Made by a program: the position numbers and the translations under genes. From Rhodocyclaceae bacterium (lineage in GTDB: Bacteria > Pseudomonadota > Gammaproteobacteria > Burkholderiales > Rhodocyclaceae), in the NCBI GenBank assembly GCA_016791105.1, contig JAEUNM010000110.1, positions 1-64,000 on the forward strand: a DNA stretch of 64,000 nt, in the 5' to 3' direction. The notes beneath the pieces were generated by a model. It made no database searches, was not told the DNA's origin, and saw only the letters and a program-made list of their open reading frames with translations. Numbering within the stretch: position 1 is the stretch's first letter; each line of letters starts with the position of its first letter. Shown here one piece after another: positions 26,548-35,667 of this stretch.

Positions 26548-29500
26548 TTAGCCGACGACAAAATCCAGTTCTATCTTCATGTAGCCGATACCGCTGAAAT
26601 TCTGTTCGGTGAAGCGCGTGTCGGTAATCAGGTCGATTTCGTGCTGCGGATCGGCCACCAGCACGCCATCCGCCCGTTCGCTGCGCACGCGGTAACCATT
26701 GCCGTCCTGGGCTTCTTCCACCAGCTTGAAAGAACGCCGGTCTTCGCTTTTGAACAGCTTCAGTTCGGCGATGTAATCGACGCCCGGCTGGCGTTCCAGG
26801 AAGTTGATGATGGCGTTGGCGTGGATGCTGCCGCCTATGCTGATTTCATTGCCTTCGTCGTAAGCCCAGGGCGACAGAAAGCGGTTCAAGGCCTCGTTGA
26901 GGCGCGGCTTGTAGAACGCCGGGTCGTACTCGGGCAAAAAGCGCACCGCGAAGCGCACGCGCACCGGCACGTAATAGGCGTTGCGTATGCTCACCTCGGC
27001 CAGCGGGGACACGTGCGTGGCCATGAAGTCGCTGATGGCGCCGATCTGGCCTACCGTGGCTTTGGGCTCGAAGGGGTTGAAAGGCAACTGGCCGCGTATG
27101 TCCGGAATCACGATCACATCCACCTTGCCCAGGTGGGCCGGGTCGGCCGACTGCGCGGGTATGCATTTGGCTTTGTAGATGGCGGGAAAGCGTTCCAGCA
27201 CCAGGCGCTCGTAATCCCAGGCCGTGAGCGCGCGCTGTTTGTGGCGCAGTCGCTCGCTCACGCGCAGTTGATAGGCCTCGTCGCGTTCCGCGGGCTTGCC
27301 ACCGGTGGAGGTGTAGGGCTGGCTTACGGAGGCGATGCCCGCCACCGGCACGGCGGTTTTGGCGATGCTGCCGGCCGCCAGTGGCGCGTTCAGGTGGCCG
27401 GCGGTGTTCGCGCTTTCCAGCCAGGTGGCGGATACCGCCTGTGACCGGATGGCGATGCAATCGCAGATGGCGTCGCAATCTTTGGCCACGGCGGCGCGCA
27501 ACCAGTAACGCGCGCCGGGCAGCAAGGTGCTGGGCCGGGCCGCCGGCAGGCGAAAGCGAATGATGCCGGACTGGGCCAGGCCGCGCGTGGAATCGGCCAC
27601 GATGCTGCCGTCGGCCAGACTGAGCCAGCGGTCGCCGCTGAGGTAGCTCCAGTCTGGCTGGCGCGCCGGCAGGTCTGGGTTTGCACTGCCTTCGGCCATC
27701 TGGAACAGGATGGCAAGTTCACCCGGCACGGTGGCGTGTTCCAGGCCCAGATATAGTTCGCCCTCGTTGTCGTAAGCGGGCATGAAGCGGTACATGCCGC
27801 TACTGGCATCGGGTTGAATTTCGGCCATGCCGAAAGCGTGGTGATGAAATATGCGTTCGTCGCCCTTGCCATAGCCCAGTGGATCTGCCGTATCCATCAC
27901 CAGCGTGAGTTCGCAGCCGTAATCCACACTGAATGTTTTGAGTTTGGGCGTGTAGGGCGGGTTCACCTTGTAATCGCCCGCATTGGGTGCCGCCACATTC
28001 GAGCCGGGTTTGAGGCAGGCCGTGATCGCGGTAGCCAGTTCGACCGACTTGGCGGCGGCGACGCGCGCGTGGTTGCCGTGCTGAAAATCCGGATCGTTCA
28101 GTTCCAGGCGCCAGTAGCGCAGCCATGAGGCCGGCGCCGCGGCATTGATGGGCGCGTGGTCGGACTGGTAGGCGTAGCCGGGCTTGTTGGTCTGTATGGT
28201 GGTGCCCACATTGCCCAGACTGATTGCATGGGCCTTAGTGGCATCCGCATCTTCGAACAGCTTGGCCGTCGCGTTGAGCGGAATGTCCGTGCCGTGGTCC
28301 AGCAGGCTGAAGCGGGCGGTGAAGTAACTGTTGTTGGGATTGCCGCTGGCCGGCAGCCCATAGTTGGCGTAATGGGTGGCCAGATTGGGTGCCGGAACTT
28401 TCATCCACTCCAGGTTGAGGTTCAGTTCCTTCAGGCGCTTCACTGCCAGTTCCGCATGGGTGAAGCGAAGCGCCGAACCGCTCGCCGGACTGGACCCGAA
28501 TGGCTCGAAAGGCTTGCCGGCCGCAAGGCTGCCGTCGTCATTGGCGAGGGCGAGGTTTTTCAGCCCCGCCACCGTGGCGCGGACCAGTACCCGGTCCAGC
28601 ACCAGCGGCCGCAACAAAGGATAGGGCGTGGAAAAATTTTCGCTATCCGTCTGCCACTGCGGTTGCAGCAGCAGGCGCAGCATGGGCCAGGCGCTGGGGC
28701 TGCCGGGCAGCGCCGCCAGGGCCGGCGCGGCGACGCCGAACTCGAGGCCGAATTGCAGCGATTTGGCCTGTTTGCCGCTGGGCAGCTGGAAGTTTTGCGC
28801 GCTCATGGTGAGCTTGTCCGGCGCCATCCAGCCTTTGGCGCTGCTGGCCTGGACCAGCAAGGGCCAATCTGCCGCAGCGATGGTTTCGCCGGGCTGGGCA
28901 GTGGGAATCAGGCCGGCGATCTGGCTTGCGAAACTATCGGCCGGAAATACCAGCGTGAGCGTTACTTTGCGCAAGCCTTCGCTCAGGCACAAAGCCGGCG
29001 AGGCGATGCTCCAGCCGATTTGCGCGGCGGGTGGCTGGCTTTTGGGCAACGCGTCGCGTCTTTGGCCAAAGGTGCGCCAGCGCGGCGTATCGCCCGGCCG
29101 GGTGGATTCCACGCTGGTGGCATCGTCATTGGCGTGCAGCAACAGCCATTCTTCCTGTTGCGCGACAGGAGCCTTGCCTTCCCGCGCGCGCCAGGCAAGT
29201 TCCAGATTGACGGCGGCGTTTTGCCAGTCGGTGTAGGCGGGCGGGTTGGGCGCCGTGAGGGCGGAATAAATGCCCTTATATACCGCCATGCCGGTATCCG
29301 CAGCCGGCCACCAGCTTGCCACCAGATTCAGCAGATCGCCCAGCGGCAGCGTGCGCTCGGCACTGGCCAGACGCAGCATGGCTTCCAGCGCCGGCTTGTC
29401 GGCGAGGCCGGTATGGATGTCCTGCAGTTGCCGGCGCCGGTCGGCATAAACTTTTTGTGCGTAGGCGGCGGCCAGGATGTCATAGCTTAGGTCCCAGTCG

Positions 29501-30984
29501 GCGGCGCTGGGGGTGCTGGCCGGCAGGCGCGCGATCCAGGCGAAATCGTCCAGGGTGCAGAAAAAATACGCGCGCACCCTGTCCAGCGCCGCGGCAAAGC
29601 GGTCCAGGTCGCTGGCGTTGCCCTTGAACAGCGCCGTAAAGGGCGAAAAATCGAGCGTGCCGAGTGCTCCGGCGAGGTTCTGGTCGAACAGGCTGGATGC
29701 GCGCTTGTAGGGGTCGTTGGACCCATCCTGCAGCAGCACATAGTTGGCGTCATTGCGCTTGCGCTGGCCGGCGGCTTCGAGCAGGCCATTGACGATGCGC
29801 CAGTCGCTATCCACCTCCTGCTTTTTCGCCATCATGGTTTCGAATTCGGCCGGTTCGAGGTGTAGCTCGTTGCGGATGAAGGCAACTATGTCCGGCTGCT
29901 GCCGGTTGCTGACGAGGTAGCCGCCATACAAATCTTCCAGGCTGATCACATTGCCGGGCAGGCTGTGAAAATCCGGCAGATTATTGTTGAACGCCAGTTT
30001 GTAGTTGTTCCAGAACGCAGGGGAATCGGCCGGCGTGATCGTGAATGCCGCGTTGTTCAGTTCGATACGGCCCATTTTCTGCAGGAAGCCGTTAATCAGT
30101 TTCCAGTCCGCGGTGGCGGATTTCTGGCGCCGATTTTTCAAGGCCATGATTTGCGAAAATTTGGCCTGGTCCAGAAACAAACCATTGCCGACAAAATCCA
30201 CCATGGCGCCCAGCTTGTCTATCAGTGCCGCGTCCGGGGCTTTTCCGGTCGGATCATAAACGGCCATCTGGCCGTCATTGGCAGGGTCGCCATACACCAG
30301 CTGGAACATGGCGAGGCGCGGGTCGGCGCCGCTTTTTTCGGTGTTCTCGCGCGCCTCGCGTATGCCCGTGACGCGCTTATTCACGAATACCGTGTATAGG
30401 TCTTTGACCTGCGCGCGGCTTACGATCAGGTCGTCGTCGGTGCGGTAGGCGAGCGCGCCGCCCAGGCTGTCCTTGCCGGCCGCGAGCAGCGTGCCTTTCG
30501 GCAGCAAAGTCTGGCCGGCGCCATTGGCCAGTTTGGCGATGACGCTTACCACGTCTGGCGTGGCGGGTTTTTTCTGCAGCGCCAGAACCTGGCCGTAGTA
30601 ATACTCGATGTGCTCGGCGGTGAGGCGGTTCATGCGCTGGCGGCTTAGTTCCAGCAGGCTGAGCAGTACCAGCAGCAGCACGAAATGCGGCCGGCGATAG
30701 GCGCTATCGTCGGAAAAAGCCGCCGGGTTGGCGACGAAACGTTCTATTTCCGCCAGATCGGCCGCCACGCCGCCGGGATGCAACAAGCCGCTCCAGTCGC
30801 CCGCCGGCTGGTTGCTCGTGTCGAAATAGACTAATTCGCGCGCAAAGGCGTCGGCGAATGCAAGCCAATCCTGCAGGCCGCGTTCATCCAGGCCGACGCT
30901 ATCCGCAGCCAGGCTGGCCAGGCGCCGGGTGGCCTGACTGGTTCCGTCGCGGTCGAATAGTGGGGGCGTATCGGGCAAAGGCAT
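26548..30984 (-). CDS. Giant eCIS baseplate protein (Afp11/gp6-like)
   Basis: 1,478 aa from the ATG at 30984 (GAAGGGA upstream); an in-frame start at 31056 would run into the PAAR gene. The N-terminal third is helical, with the segment LSRQRMNRLTAEHIEYYYGQ and later TLLPKGTLLAAG seen in eCIS baseplate proteins. The C-terminal ~250 residues match baseplate-J/gp6 organisation: RHKQRALTAWDYERLVLERF, VDVIVIPDI, RVRFAVRFLPEYDP, then LNEALNRFLSPWA and FLERQPGVDYI. It would form the main wedge around the spike hub. The long central region (~300-1100) is unusually large. Confidence 0.85.
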   Translation of the reverse strand: MPLPDTPPLFDRDGTSQATRRLASLAADSVGLDERGLQDWLAFADAFARELVYFDTSNQPAGDWSGLLHPGGVAADLAEIERFVANPAAFSDDSAYRRPHFVLLLVLLSLLELSRQRMNRLTAEHIEYYYGQVLALQKKPATPDVVSVIAKLANGAGQTLLPKGTLLAAGKDSLGGALAYRTDDDLIVSRAQVKDLYTVFVNKRVTGIREARENTEKSGADPRLAMFQLVYGDPANDGQMAVYDPTGKAPDAALIDKLGAMVDFVGNGLFLDQAKFSQIMALKNRRQKSATADWKLINGFLQKMGRIELNNAAFTITPADSPAFWNNYKLAFNNNLPDFHSLPGNVISLEDLYGGYLVSNRQQPDIVAFIRNELHLEPAEFETMMAKKQEVDSDWRIVNGLLEAAGQRKRNDANYVLLQDGSNDPYKRASSLFDQNLAGALGTLDFSPFTALFKGNASDLDRFAAALDRVRAYFFCTLDDFAWIARLPASTPSAADWDLSYDILAAAYAQKVYADRRRQLQDIHTGLADKPALEAMLRLASAERTLPLGDLLNLVASWWPAADTGMAVYKGIYSALTAPNPPAYTDWQNAAVNLELAWRAREGKAPVAQQEEWLLLHANDDATSVESTRPGDTPRWRTFGQRRDALPKSQPPAAQIGWSIASPALCLSEGLRKVTLTLVFPADSFASQIAGLIPTAQPGETIAAADWPLLVQASSAKGWMAPDKLTMSAQNFQLPSGKQAKSLQFGLEFGVAAPALAALPGSPSAWPMLRLLLQPQWQTDSENFSTPYPLLRPLVLDRVLVRATVAGLKNLALANDDGSLAAGKPFEPFGSSPASGSALRFTHAELAVKRLKELNLNLEWMKVPAPNLATHYANYGLPASGNPNNSYFTARFSLLDHGTDIPLNATAKLFEDADATKAHAISLGNVGTTIQTNKPGYAYQSDHAPINAAAPASWLRYWRLELNDPDFQHGNHARVAAAKSVELATAITACLKPGSNVAAPNAGDYKVNPPYTPKLKTFSVDYGCELTLVMDTADPLGYGKGDERIFHHHAFGMAEIQPDASSGMYRFMPAYDNEGELYLGLEHATVPGELAILFQMAEGSANPDLPARQPDWSYLSGDRWLSLADGSIVADSTRGLAQSGIIRFRLPAARPSTLLPGARYWLRAAVAKDCDAICDCIAIRSQAVSATWLESANTAGHLNAPLAAGSIAKTAVPVAGIASVSQPYTSTGGKPAERDEAYQLRVSERLRHKQRALTAWDYERLVLERFPAIYKAKCIPAQSADPAHLGKVDVIVIPDIRGQLPFNPFEPKATVGQIGAISDFMATHVSPLAEVSIRNAYYVPVRVRFAVRFLPEYDPAFYKPRLNEALNRFLSPWAYDEGNEISIGGSIHANAIINFLERQPGVDYIAELKLFKSEDRRSFKLVEEAQDGNGYRVRSERADGVLVADPQHEIDLITDTRFTEQNFSGIGYMKIELDFVVG

Positions 30985-31000
30985 GTCGGCGGGATTCCCT

Positions 31001-31432
31001 TCAGCTTCCTTTGAATTTTGTATTCGTCGTGATGAACTGGCCGGAACCGCCGCCATATTGCGGCGAGGCGTCCGGTATGGGCCCCGACGGCGTGGGCTGC
31101 TGGGCGGGGCTTTGTACCTCGAATTTGGCCGTGAAATTGCCGCCTTTGAGCAGTACGGCGACGCCGCCGGTTTTGGTTTTGCTGGCCTTCTGGTCGCCGC
31201 CCAGACTGTCGATCTTGAGCGTCCCGCTACCCGGGATGCAATACTGCGGCGTCATGTACATGCAGCCCGGGACGGAAACATTTTTTTCGTCGCCATCTAC
31301 ACACAGTTTTTTCGAGCCTTGCGTGGCCGGCCCCGAGCCCTGTAATTTGCCGGGCTGCGGCACCACCGTGGCGGCGCCGAAGGTGGGCATGAATAACACC
31401 GTGTCGCCGTCGATCAGCACGAAATCGCTCAT
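31001..31432 (-). CDS. eCIS PAAR-like spike-tip protein (Afp10-like)
   Basis: 143 aa from the ATG at 31432, overlapping the gp25-like gene by 4 nt (ATGA); a longer upstream frame is spurious. Begins MSDFVLIDGDTVLFMPTFGAA, then short Gly/Pro strands with single Cys/His-like metal candidates (KKLCVDG, PGCMYMTPQYCIPGSG). This pattern and position (after gp25, before the big baseplate gene) match Afp10/PAAR-like proteins that sharpen the tip of the spike. The C-terminus is a Pro/Gly-rich tail. Confidence 0.8.
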   Translation of the reverse strand: MSDFVLIDGDTVLFMPTFGAATVVPQPGKLQGSGPATQGSKKLCVDGDEKNVSVPGCMYMTPQYCIPGSGTLKIDSLGGDQKASKTKTGGVAVLLKGGNFTAKFEVQSPAQQPTPSGPIPDASPQYGGGSGQFITTNTKFKGS

Positions 31433-31842
31433 GGCCGGCCCGCCGCGCTTTCCCTTAGATAGAACGGAAACACCAGGTTGTAGCGCGAATTGGTGGCCGG
31501 TATGCGGTAGGTGACGCGAATTTCCAGTACCCCGTCCAGGCGCGCGCTGGCTTCGGCTTCCACGCTTTCCACGACGATGCGCGGCTCGTGCCGCAACAAC
31601 GAGGTTTTGACATAAGCCGCCACATTGCCGGCCAGGCTGCGGTCCATTTCTTCGAACACGAAGCGGTTCAGGTCGCAGCCGAAATCTTCGCGCATCACCC
31701 TTTCGCCCTGCGCTGTGGTGAGCTGGATTTGCAGGCTTTGTTCGACACACGCTTCCCCCGCCACCTGCCACAGGGCGGCGCCGCCGTCCGTGAAGGTAGG
31801 CGGAAAATGCCAGCCGCGGCCGAGAAAATCCGGCGTCGCCAT
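31429..31842 (-). CDS. gp25-like baseplate wedge protein (Afp9-like)
   Basis: 137 aa with the gp25/lysozyme-like wedge pattern: WHFPPTF near the N-terminus, VEQSLQIQLTTAQGERVMREDFGCDL in the middle (the conserved 'GER.M...FG' core), FEEMD, and EIRVTYRI/NLVFPFYL at the end. In eCIS, gp25-like proteins join sheath to baseplate. Two nt separate it from the 58-aa gene upstream. Confidence 0.92.
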   Translation of the reverse strand: MATPDFLGRGWHFPPTFTDGGAALWQVAGEACVEQSLQIQLTTAQGERVMREDFGCDLNRFVFEEMDRSLAGNVAAYVKTSLLRHEPRIVVESVEAEASARLDGVLEIRVTYRIPATNSRYNLVFPFYLRESAAGRP

Positions 31843-31844
31843 GT

Positions 31845-32021
31845 TCAGTTGCCGCCGCCGGGGGCGGGCGCTGCGGCCGGCGTTTGTTCCATCGCCGCCG
31901 CGGCCTGGGACTGGATTTTGCCGATCAGCCCATACACCCTCACGAAGGGCATGTTGCCCAGTGCTTCCAGCACCAGGTTGATTTCCTGCGGGGTGAGCCG
32001 CAATGCGATGTCGTCCTGCAT
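31845..32021 (-). CDS. Small eCIS protein (58 aa)
   Basis: Start chosen at the ATG at 32021 with AGGAAAG upstream. The core LTPQEINLVLEALGNMPFVRVYGLIGKI is a helix-turn-helix-like pair and the last ~20 residues are Ala/Pro/Gly-rich. Short proteins of this kind lie between the spike and gp25 genes in other contractile-tail clusters as I recall; the function is not known. The 79-nt gap to the spike gene upstream is one of the larger gaps in the operon. Confidence 0.65.
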   Translation of the reverse strand: MQDDIALRLTPQEINLVLEALGNMPFVRVYGLIGKIQSQAAAAMEQTPAAAPAPGGGN

Positions 32022-32100
32022 GGTCCGCTTTCCTGTGATGGGTAAATTCAATCCGTGTGCGGCAGGGGCCGCCCGCGTGGGGGTGTCGTGGTGGCTGGCG

Positions 32101-33750
32101 TCAATTGACGTCCACCTCGCTGCCCTTGATCTGTACCTTGCCGCTGGCTTCCAGCGTGAAATCCTTGGCCGACTTGAGCGTCATGCCGTTCTGATCCATC
32201 GCTACCGAATTGCCGTGCTGGTCGGTGATGGTGATGCTTTTGGCGTCGTCGTCGAGCACGATTTTGTTGCCGCTGGCGGTTTCGATATTCAGGGCGGATT
32301 TGCCCGAGTCGGTATCCTTGAACAGGATTTTCGTGCCTGCTCTGCTTACCAGCCCTTTGTTCTCGTTCTTGTCGCTCAGGTTTTCCAGCCCTTCGGGCGG
32401 CGTGTTGGCGGAGCCGAATAGTGCGCCGATTATCACCGGCTGGCGGGGATCGTCATTGAAAAACCCCAGCACCACCTCATCGCCGGCCTCGGGCCGAAAA
32501 AAATAACCGCGGCCTTTGCCGGCGTCGGGCGCAGCCAGCCGTGCCCATAGTGGAGGTTGGTCCGCACCCAGTACCGGCACGCGCACCTTTACGCGAAATT
32601 CCTTTTCCGGATCGTCTTCATAGCCTTCCACCAGCCCGATCTGCAAGCCGCCGATCGGGGGCAGCAAGCCGGCCGCCGGCCGTGCCGCGACGTCGCTGCG
32701 CGCGGCAAACCATTCCACGCCCAAGCCCAGCCGCAGATCGGTCATCCAGCCCTGATCGCTCACGCGATGGCGCCAACCGGTCAATAAGGCCTTGCCGGTG
32801 AAATGCTTGCCCACACCTTTGATTTCGATCAGATCGAGGTAGGCGAGGTCGGTCAGGCCTGGTACGCACAGGCGCCCGCGCACCAGAGCCAGGCGCCCGC
32901 GCGCCAGCGTGGCGTCGGCCCAGGACTGCAATTCGTCGCTACTGGCCGGCGCCGGGCTGGCCAGCACGCGCTTGTCGCCACCTATCGCGGCGGCGAGCCC
33001 GCTGGCGCTAAGATTGCCGGGTGCAAGATTTACATTCTGCGCTGCAGCCGGGCTGCTCATTTGCTGGTCTTTCGGGTCCCAGGCCACACTCGATATATCG
33101 CTGTACTGGCTTTGCGCGTCGGCTTCCAGTTCGATGGCGTAAATTTCGTCTATGCCGTAATCGAAGGACTTTTTCGGCGATCCGCTTAGTTTCGGCTTCA
33201 CCAGCGACAGGCTGCCGTCGGTGACGCAGGCCAGCAAACCATTCACGTCCGCGCGCGACATGATGAAATCCCAGTCGGTGCAGCCGAACTGCACCAGTTT
33301 TTCGTGCTTGGCTTTGGTCGCGGCAATGTCGCCGGCCTTGATGCCCTGCGCGCCGAGAATGGCTTTCGTTACCTCATCGTCGGTTTGCTCGTTGAATACC
33401 ATGCTGGTGGGCGAGCGCGTCAGTTTCACCGCGGCGTCCTTCAGATCGACGGTAAGCAAGGATCGATGGGGGTCGGTTTCTATGCTCTGAGCCACCACCA
33501 GGCCGCTGAACACGAGCTTTTCCGAGGACGGCACGCCTTCCCAGCGCAATTTGATGTCTATCTTGTTGCCCGGATCGAAAAAGCCGCTGTCGCTCACCTC
33601 GAATTTGCGCTTGGCCACGTCGCCATCGATGAGCGTGAGGCGCGCGTAAGGAATGCGGTTAACTTCCCGTACCACGTCTATGGCCAGCACTTGATAAGCC
33701 GGGTCCATGGCGGACCCGTTACTGGTGATGGTGGCAGTAACGGCGGGCAT
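32101..33750 (-). CDS. VgrG/gp27-gp5-like eCIS spike protein (Afp8-like)
   Basis: 549 aa. N-terminal gp27-like hub (~1-330: RVARLTLIDGD-type strand, DLKDAAVKLTRSP, WDFIMSRADVNGLL), an OB-fold (~370-460: YFFRPEAGDEVVLGFFNDDPRQPVIIGALFGS) and a C-terminal beta-helix needle (~470-549: KILFKDTDSGKSALNIET, KIVLDDDAKSITITDQ, GNSVAMDQNGMTLKS). Forms the trimeric spike that pierces the target membrane. It follows the LysM gene by 3 nt. No extra effector domain is fused. Confidence 0.94.
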   Translation of the reverse strand: MPAVTATITSNGSAMDPAYQVLAIDVVREVNRIPYARLTLIDGDVAKRKFEVSDSGFFDPGNKIDIKLRWEGVPSSEKLVFSGLVVAQSIETDPHRSLLTVDLKDAAVKLTRSPTSMVFNEQTDDEVTKAILGAQGIKAGDIAATKAKHEKLVQFGCTDWDFIMSRADVNGLLACVTDGSLSLVKPKLSGSPKKSFDYGIDEIYAIELEADAQSQYSDISSVAWDPKDQQMSSPAAAQNVNLAPGNLSASGLAAAIGGDKRVLASPAPASSDELQSWADATLARGRLALVRGRLCVPGLTDLAYLDLIEIKGVGKHFTGKALLTGWRHRVSDQGWMTDLRLGLGVEWFAARSDVAARPAAGLLPPIGGLQIGLVEGYEDDPEKEFRVKVRVPVLGADQPPLWARLAAPDAGKGRGYFFRPEAGDEVVLGFFNDDPRQPVIIGALFGSANTPPEGLENLSDKNENKGLVSRAGTKILFKDTDSGKSALNIETASGNKIVLDDDAKSITITDQHGNSVAMDQNGMTLKSAKDFTLEASGKVQIKGSEVDVN

Positions 33751-33753
33751 GGC

Positions 33754-34464
33754 TTAGTTTCCGGCCTTGTCCGGCAGGGGCGGGAATATCAGGCGCTGGC
33801 CCGGCCTGAGCCGGCGGATTTCGTCCAGCCCGTTGGCCTGGGCGATCCACAGGTGATAGGCCGACGAGCCGTAAATTTCCTTGGCCAGCAGAGGCAGCGT
33901 ATCGCCGGCTTTCACCAGGCGGCTATGCGATACGTCCGGCGACGATTTGCGTTCCATTTTCTGCAATTCGTCGGCGGTTTCGTCGGAAATCAGCTTTACA
34001 TCGAGCGTGGCGCGTAGCGGCGTGCCGTCGCGATCGAAATTCGTATAGCTCACATCCACGCTGGCCAGGCGGCAATTGAAATTGATGTCGCCCCATTTCG
34101 CCACCAGATAGTTGGGCTCGTGCAGCGCATCGTTCATGGCCCAGGTGAGCTTGAGAAATTTGCGCACGCGCGTCGATACGCTATCCGACGGGAATAACTG
34201 CATGAGGCCCATTTCGGTGGTGCCGGAACCATCCAATACCAGATGCAGGTTCAGTTCGGGCGGCGCGCTGCGCGTGAAATTCTGCGTGTTGCCGGAACTG
34301 CCTATGGACTGGGCCTTGGCATATTTGACTTCGTATTTCTGCGCGATGGTTTCCGGGTTGAACATCGCCTCGAAACTGTCGACCATGTCGCCCAGGCCGC
34401 GCTTCCTGTCCTTGTAGGCGACGATCTTGAGCATTTCGAGCTTGAACAGATTGCCCAGCGCCAT
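33754..34464 (-). CDS. eCIS hub protein with C-terminal LysM (Afp7-like)
   Basis: 236 aa. The first ~165 residues match the CIS tube-initiator family (FNPETIAQKYEVKYAKAQ, ELNLHLVLDGSGTTE, VAKWGDINFNCRLASVDVSYTNFD), and the C-terminus holds a LysM domain (~180-230: VKAGDTLPLLAKEIYGSS, LWIAQANGL, LRPGQRLIFPP). In Afp/PVC this protein links the spike hub to the first tube ring; the LysM may bind glycan. It starts 1 nt after the DUF5908 gene. Confidence 0.92.
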   Translation of the reverse strand: MALGNLFKLEMLKIVAYKDRKRGLGDMVDSFEAMFNPETIAQKYEVKYAKAQSIGSSGNTQNFTRSAPPELNLHLVLDGSGTTEMGLMQLFPSDSVSTRVRKFLKLTWAMNDALHEPNYLVAKWGDINFNCRLASVDVSYTNFDRDGTPLRATLDVKLISDETADELQKMERKSSPDVSHSRLVKAGDTLPLLAKEIYGSSAYHLWIAQANGLDEIRRLRPGQRLIFPPLPDKAGN

Positions 34465-34465
34465 G

Positions 34466-34636
34466 TCAGCGGTCCCCGTTTTTTTGCAGGATTTTCAGCA
34501 CCTGCTTGACGCATTCTTCAACGATGGCGGCGATGTTGTGTTCATCCAGGTGGCGCGCGCCGGTGTCGGATTTGGGGGCTTCGTGCTCGTTCTGCACGAC
34601 CGCGCGTATCACCAGTTCGCGTATTTCGACCGGCAT
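34466..34636 (-). CDS. DUF5908 small eCIS protein
   Basis: 56 aa from the ATG at 34636, beginning MPVEIRELVIRAVV, the hallmark of DUF5908. A polar linker with ARHLDEHNIAAIVEECVKQVLKIL follows, predicting an amphipathic C-terminal helix. DUF5908 genes sit next to the Afp7-like gene in eCIS clusters; the role is unknown. It lies 1 nt after the third tube-type gene. Confidence 0.82.
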   Translation of the reverse strand: MPVEIRELVIRAVVQNEHEAPKSDTGARHLDEHNIAAIVEECVKQVLKILQKNGDR

Positions 34637-34637
34637 G

Positions 34638-35102
34638 TCAAATCCTGATTGCCTGCATGCGCTGGTAAGCAAGTTCCATGGTTTCGATCACCACCTGGTT
34701 ACTGTCCGCATCGAGATTGGAAACGCTCCACTTTACCGGATAGGCGTTCATGAACAGCCAGCCGCTGAGCGGTATGCCGGATTCGTCGAGCAAACTGACC
34801 AGCACGTTGGAGGGCGCAAATTTGAACATGGACATGGCCACGTTGAACTCGATCACCAGCGGTGAGCCCACCGCCATGCCGCGCTCCAGCACCAGGTTGT
34901 CGTATTGCACGCGCTCCGGCAGCTTGTAGGAAAACAGGTTTTGCCCGCCACTATTGAGTGTGCGCGTGCTGATGGTGGAACTGATGCCGGAAACTTTCTT
35001 GAAGCGGAAATCCAGCGGATTGGGCACCACGCCGCCGATAAAAAAGAACACCCCGAAGCGATACCCCAGCGGGGGCGGCATATTGGTAATGAGGTCGGCC
35101 AT
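34638..35102 (-). CDS. Third gp19-type tube protein (Afp5-like)
   Basis: 154 aa of the gp19/Hcp-like tail-tube family but the most divergent of three: GYRFGVFFFIGG, FKKVSGISSTISTRT, FSYKLPERVQYDNLVLERGM, SVLVSLLDESGIPL, and NAYPVKWSVSNLDADSN with VVIETMELAYQ. Afp5-like proteins are tube adaptors contacting the baseplate hub, consistent with the neighbouring Afp7-like gene. It starts 18 nt after the second tube gene. Confidence 0.85.
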   Translation of the reverse strand: MADLITNMPPPLGYRFGVFFFIGGVVPNPLDFRFKKVSGISSTISTRTLNSGGQNLFSYKLPERVQYDNLVLERGMAVGSPLVIEFNVAMSMFKFAPSNVLVSLLDESGIPLSGWLFMNAYPVKWSVSNLDADSNQVVIETMELAYQRMQAIRI

Positions 35103-35120
35103 GGCGGATTTATCAGCGGT

Positions 35121-35600
35121 TCAGAGGCCGAACTCGACCTTTACTTTCGGTGCCACCAGTTCCAGGCTGGCGATCGCAACTTCATTACCGGACGCATTGA
35201 AACTGGGCGCATCCAGCTTGACCGGCATGGCCGCCGACACGGTCCAGCGTATCACCGGCGTGCCGGATTCGTCGCACAGATCGATCAGCACGTCGCGTTT
35301 GACACCATCGCTTATTTTGCCGTGGCTGGCGGCTTCCAGCCAGGCTTGCAGATAGCCGCCCGCGCGCGTGAGGCCGCGCTTGAGCGTCACACTCACGGGC
35401 TTGGCCATGCCCGGAATGATGGCGTAGCCCATGGCAAAGCTGAAGCCGTCCTTGTAAGTGACCGGGTCGTAGGCGACGCTCAAGCCGGATACTTCCGAAA
35501 AACCTATGGTTTCGGATTTGCCGTCATTCAGTATCGTGACGCGATAGTTATAGGCCGGCAGCGGGTACTCTGCCTTGATCGCAGCTATGCTTTTGCTCAT
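35121..35600 (-). CDS. Second tail-tube paralogue
   Basis: 159 aa, a gp19-type tube protein: YPLPAYNYRVTILNDG, GFSEVSGLSVAYDPVTY, VSVTLKRGLTRAGGYLQAWLE, LCDESGTPVIRWTVS, LDAPSFNASGNEVAIASLEL. It resembles the main tube protein from 35668 throughout, so the pair probably arose by duplication. In Afp two similar tube proteins exist and one forms the ring next to the hub; either paralogue could fill this role here. It begins 67 nt after the major tube gene. Confidence 0.88.
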   Translation of the reverse strand: MSKSIAAIKAEYPLPAYNYRVTILNDGKSETIGFSEVSGLSVAYDPVTYKDGFSFAMGYAIIPGMAKPVSVTLKRGLTRAGGYLQAWLEAASHGKISDGVKRDVLIDLCDESGTPVIRWTVSAAMPVKLDAPSFNASGNEVAIASLELVAPKVKVEFGL

Positions 35601-35667
35601 CGCTTCGCGCCTTGCTCAAGCCGATATGGGGCAGCGGCGAGCTGCCCCCGGCAGGACGGGTTCAGGC